Source: Vallitalea sp. (lineage in GTDB: Bacteria > Bacillota > Clostridia > Lachnospirales > Vallitaleaceae). From it: DNA of 64,000 bases. The notes beneath the pieces were generated by a model. That model was given only the letters and a program-made list of their open reading frames with translations. It did no database searches and was not told where the DNA came from. The stretch lies in assembly GCA_025210515.1 (NCBI GenBank), contig JAOARM010000033.1, forward strand, positions 186,001-250,000. Direction: 5' to 3'. Position numbers and translations under genes: made by a program. This document shows positions 62,568 through 64,000 of the stretch, one piece after another (position 1 is the first letter of the stretch; each line of letters starts with the position of its first letter).

Positions 62568-62816
62568 CTACTTATTCCTTGATCTTTCTTTATATAACAT
62601 ATCATAATCAATTTCAATATCTTCAAGTTTCTGAGAAATCCACAACTTAGCTTCGTCTAATGATTTGTTATATATATGTACTCCTAATGTATTTAAGAAA
62701 AAATCTAATACTTCTTCTGCTGCAATAATGCCTATCTTTTCATCTCTACTATCTTCAAAGAAATCTTGTATTTCACTAATTAGTTTGTTTTTATCTTTTT
62801 TCTTTAAATTAAACAT
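62568..62816 (-). CDS. DUF2164 family protein
   Basis: An 82-residue protein with the pattern of DUF2164: KLISEIQDFFEDSRDEKIGIIAAEEVLDFFLNTLG-HIYNKSLDEAK in consecutive blocks. The family is helical, widespread and of unknown function. A short basic Lys-rich head precedes the domain. The ATG at 62816 follows AAGGAGAAAATA. It lies 52 bases upstream of the metallophosphoesterase gene. Confidence 0.82.
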   Translation of the reverse strand: MFNLKKKDKNKLISEIQDFFEDSRDEKIGIIAAEEVLDFFLNTLGVHIYNKSLDEAKLWISQKLEDIEIDYDMLYKERSRNK

Positions 62817-62889
62817 ACTATTTTCTCCTTATTGTATTATTATCAAAATGTTATTCCAGTATATTTATTTATAGACATGATTCCATTAA

Positions 62890-63258
62890 TCATTCAATAC
62901 TCATATGTTTTTCATTGAAGTAAATGACTACATAAGAAATTATTAAGGCAATACTAGTTGCTATTATATCATTCAAATCAAATATACTATTAAAAAACAT
63001 ATCATGAATAATTTCTGAACACAAACTAATTATCCATATAACAACAGATACTATGAAAATATCTTTAATTGTACAATTTAATTTAAATAGGGTGTATAAA
63101 TAAAGTACGAACCATGCCGCACCAATATTTGGAGTAATACCTAGTATAAAATTATATGTACTCATATCACTAAATGTTGTTCCTCTTAAAATAACAGTTC
63201 CACTCCATAGAATAATACCAATTACACCGAAAACTTTTGTTATACCTAAGCTTTTCAT
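62890..63258 (-). CDS. Small integral membrane protein of unknown function
   Basis: A 122-residue protein with four hydrophobic helices (residues about 9-25, 36-58, 64-84, 93-114) and few charged residues. EIIHDMFFNSIFDLNDIIAT lies between the last two helices and is reminiscent of VanZ-like proteins, but the family cannot be assigned. ATG at 63258 follows AAAAGGAGAG. Confidence 0.7.
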   Translation of the reverse strand: MKSLGITKVFGVIGIILWSGTVILRGTTFSDMSTYNFILGITPNIGAAWFVLYLYTLFKLNCTIKDIFIVSVVIWIISLCSEIIHDMFFNSIFDLNDIIATSIALIISYVVIYFNEKHMSIE

Positions 63259-63379
63259 AAAGAATTTTCTCTCCTTTTAATTAAACTAAATTCGCTATAC
63301 TTAACTTATCTCTAATATTAACCCCAACCATGTTTATATTATTCATATTGCTCCTATTAACATAATATTCACTATTTAA

Positions 63380-63850
63380 TTAGAGTTGTATATTATCTCT
63401 TTCCATAAAGTGCGCAGAACAGTCACATTTGAATCCACATTCTTTGTATAGATTTAATGCTGTTGGATTATCCTTATTTACATATAATCGAATACCAGTA
63501 GCATTATTAGCGATAGCTAGTTCTTCAGCTTTTTTCATTAATTCTTTTGCAAATCCCTTCCTACGATAAGAAGGTTGAACCCATAATTCATCTACATAAA
63601 TATGTCCTCTACCATTATATTTACCTACTTTAGGTAGATATATAAGTGAAATCCACGCAACAAACTTATGCTCTATTTCAATTGCAAATATATGCAAATT
63701 AGAATTATTCAGTTCTTGTAAAATCTCTAAATTAACATTATCAATTGATTTTTCATCATCATTTCTCTCTATTCCATTAACTCTCCAAAAAATCATATCA
63801 TCAAATAAATTATAATTTTTTTCATTAATTTTAACTATTTTATATTTCAT
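63380..63850 (-). CDS. GNAT family N-acetyltransferase
   Basis: A 156-residue acetyltransferase. YVDELWVQPSYRRKGFAKEL is a textbook acetyl-CoA binding motif (RxxGxA), followed by IRLYVNKDNPTALNLYKECGF. The acceptor is unknown. The ATG at 63850 overlaps the stop codon of the upstream partial gene (TAATG), which indicates translational coupling and one operon. A longer frame starting at 63868 is less likely. Confidence 0.9.
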   Translation of the reverse strand: MKYKIVKINEKNYNLFDDMIFWRVNGIERNDDEKSIDNVNLEILQELNNSNLHIFAIEIEHKFVAWISLIYLPKVGKYNGRGHIYVDELWVQPSYRRKGFAKELMKKAEELAIANNATGIRLYVNKDNPTALNLYKECGFKCDCSAHFMERDNIQL

Positions 63851-64000
63851 TATATATCCGCTCCACATATATCTACTATATTCTGTGCTGCCTGCTTAGG
63901 AGTAATTAAACTTACATCAATTTTAATACTCTTTATATTCTTATATAAATTTACTCTCTCGAAACTACGTTCAATTACATCATTTGTCCTAATCTTATTA
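63850..64000 (-). CDS. C-terminal end of an unidentified protein (5' part outside window)
   Basis: An open minus-strand frame from the right edge ends at TAA (63850-63852). Fifty residues are visible: KIRTNDVIERSFERVNLYKN and ITPKQAAQNIVDICGADI at the end. The arrangement (Glu/Arg-rich helix, Lys-Asp strand, ITPKQAAQNIV helix) resembles the end of small P-loop kinases, but this is a weak guess. It overlaps the GNAT start by one base. Confidence 0.55.
   Translation of the reverse strand, partial: NKIRTNDVIERSFERVNLYKNIKSIKIDVSLITPKQAAQNIVDICGADI

Overview
The window is AT-rich, tightly packed DNA from a spore-forming anaerobic Firmicute, most likely class Clostridia. Evidence: spo0A, spoIVB, the full spoIIIAA-AH operon and a SpoVB-type flippase; a SCIFF peptide with its radical-SAM maturase; a single fused SecDF; and a large structured RNA that fits OLE RNA with its partner gene oapA. 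I cannot place it to genus. I saw no rRNA, tRNA, CRISPR array, insertion sequence or prophage. Gene calls come from reading translations and motifs; no database search was possible.

Layout. 1-9.5 kb: part of the conserved clostridial block tgt-yajC-(TIGR04086)-scfA-scfB-secDF, all on the minus strand, interrupted by a PHP phosphoesterase and a flavoprotein/PadR pair that share a palindromic operator. 9.5-13.2 kb: a PAS-GGDEF-EAL c-di-GMP protein and aroC. 13.3-16.4 kb: a zinc regulon, with a Fur/Zur regulator divergent from znuA-znuC-znuB and a textbook promoter plus Zur-like box between them. 16.4-20.0 kb: a GntR/ABC-transporter/CPBP-protease cassette. 20.1-30.1 kb: mixed housekeeping genes (geranylgeranyl-reductase-like protein, lspA, spoVB-like, metA, an iron alcohol dehydrogenase, a lipid-binding-like protein that lacks a canonical start codon, an amidase, a phosphatase and a membrane GGDEF protein). 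30.5-32.5 kb: two unrecognised exported or membrane proteins next to spo0A.

32.8-58.3 kb is the ancient Firmicute spo0A-to-aroQ synteny block, nearly all on the minus strand: yqeG-aroE-aroK-aroQ-pepP-efp, then an HD-GYP gene and a yibE/F gene, then spoIIIAA-AH, yqhY, nusB, xseA, xseB, ispA, a PAP2-like membrane protein, OLE RNA, oapA, dxs, tlyA, nadK, argR, recN, spoIVB and spo0A. It joins sporulation (SpoIIIA channel, SpoIVB signalling, Spo0A), isoprenoid synthesis (dxs, ispA), the shikimate pathway and RNA/DNA maintenance. accBC and folD, which sit in this block in Bacillus, are absent.

58.6-64 kb: small accessory genes, including a pilin-like protein, a cysteine hydrolase, three GNAT acetyltransferases, a metallophosphoesterase, a DUF2164 protein, a 57-residue membrane peptide and a partial gene at the right edge.

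The most notable items are the OLE RNA/OapA locus, two intergenic inverted-repeat elements with the same three-way-junction design, the gene that appears to start at ATT, the PadR operators, and promoter-plus-0A-box arrangements upstream of spo0A and of the secreted-protein gene beside it.
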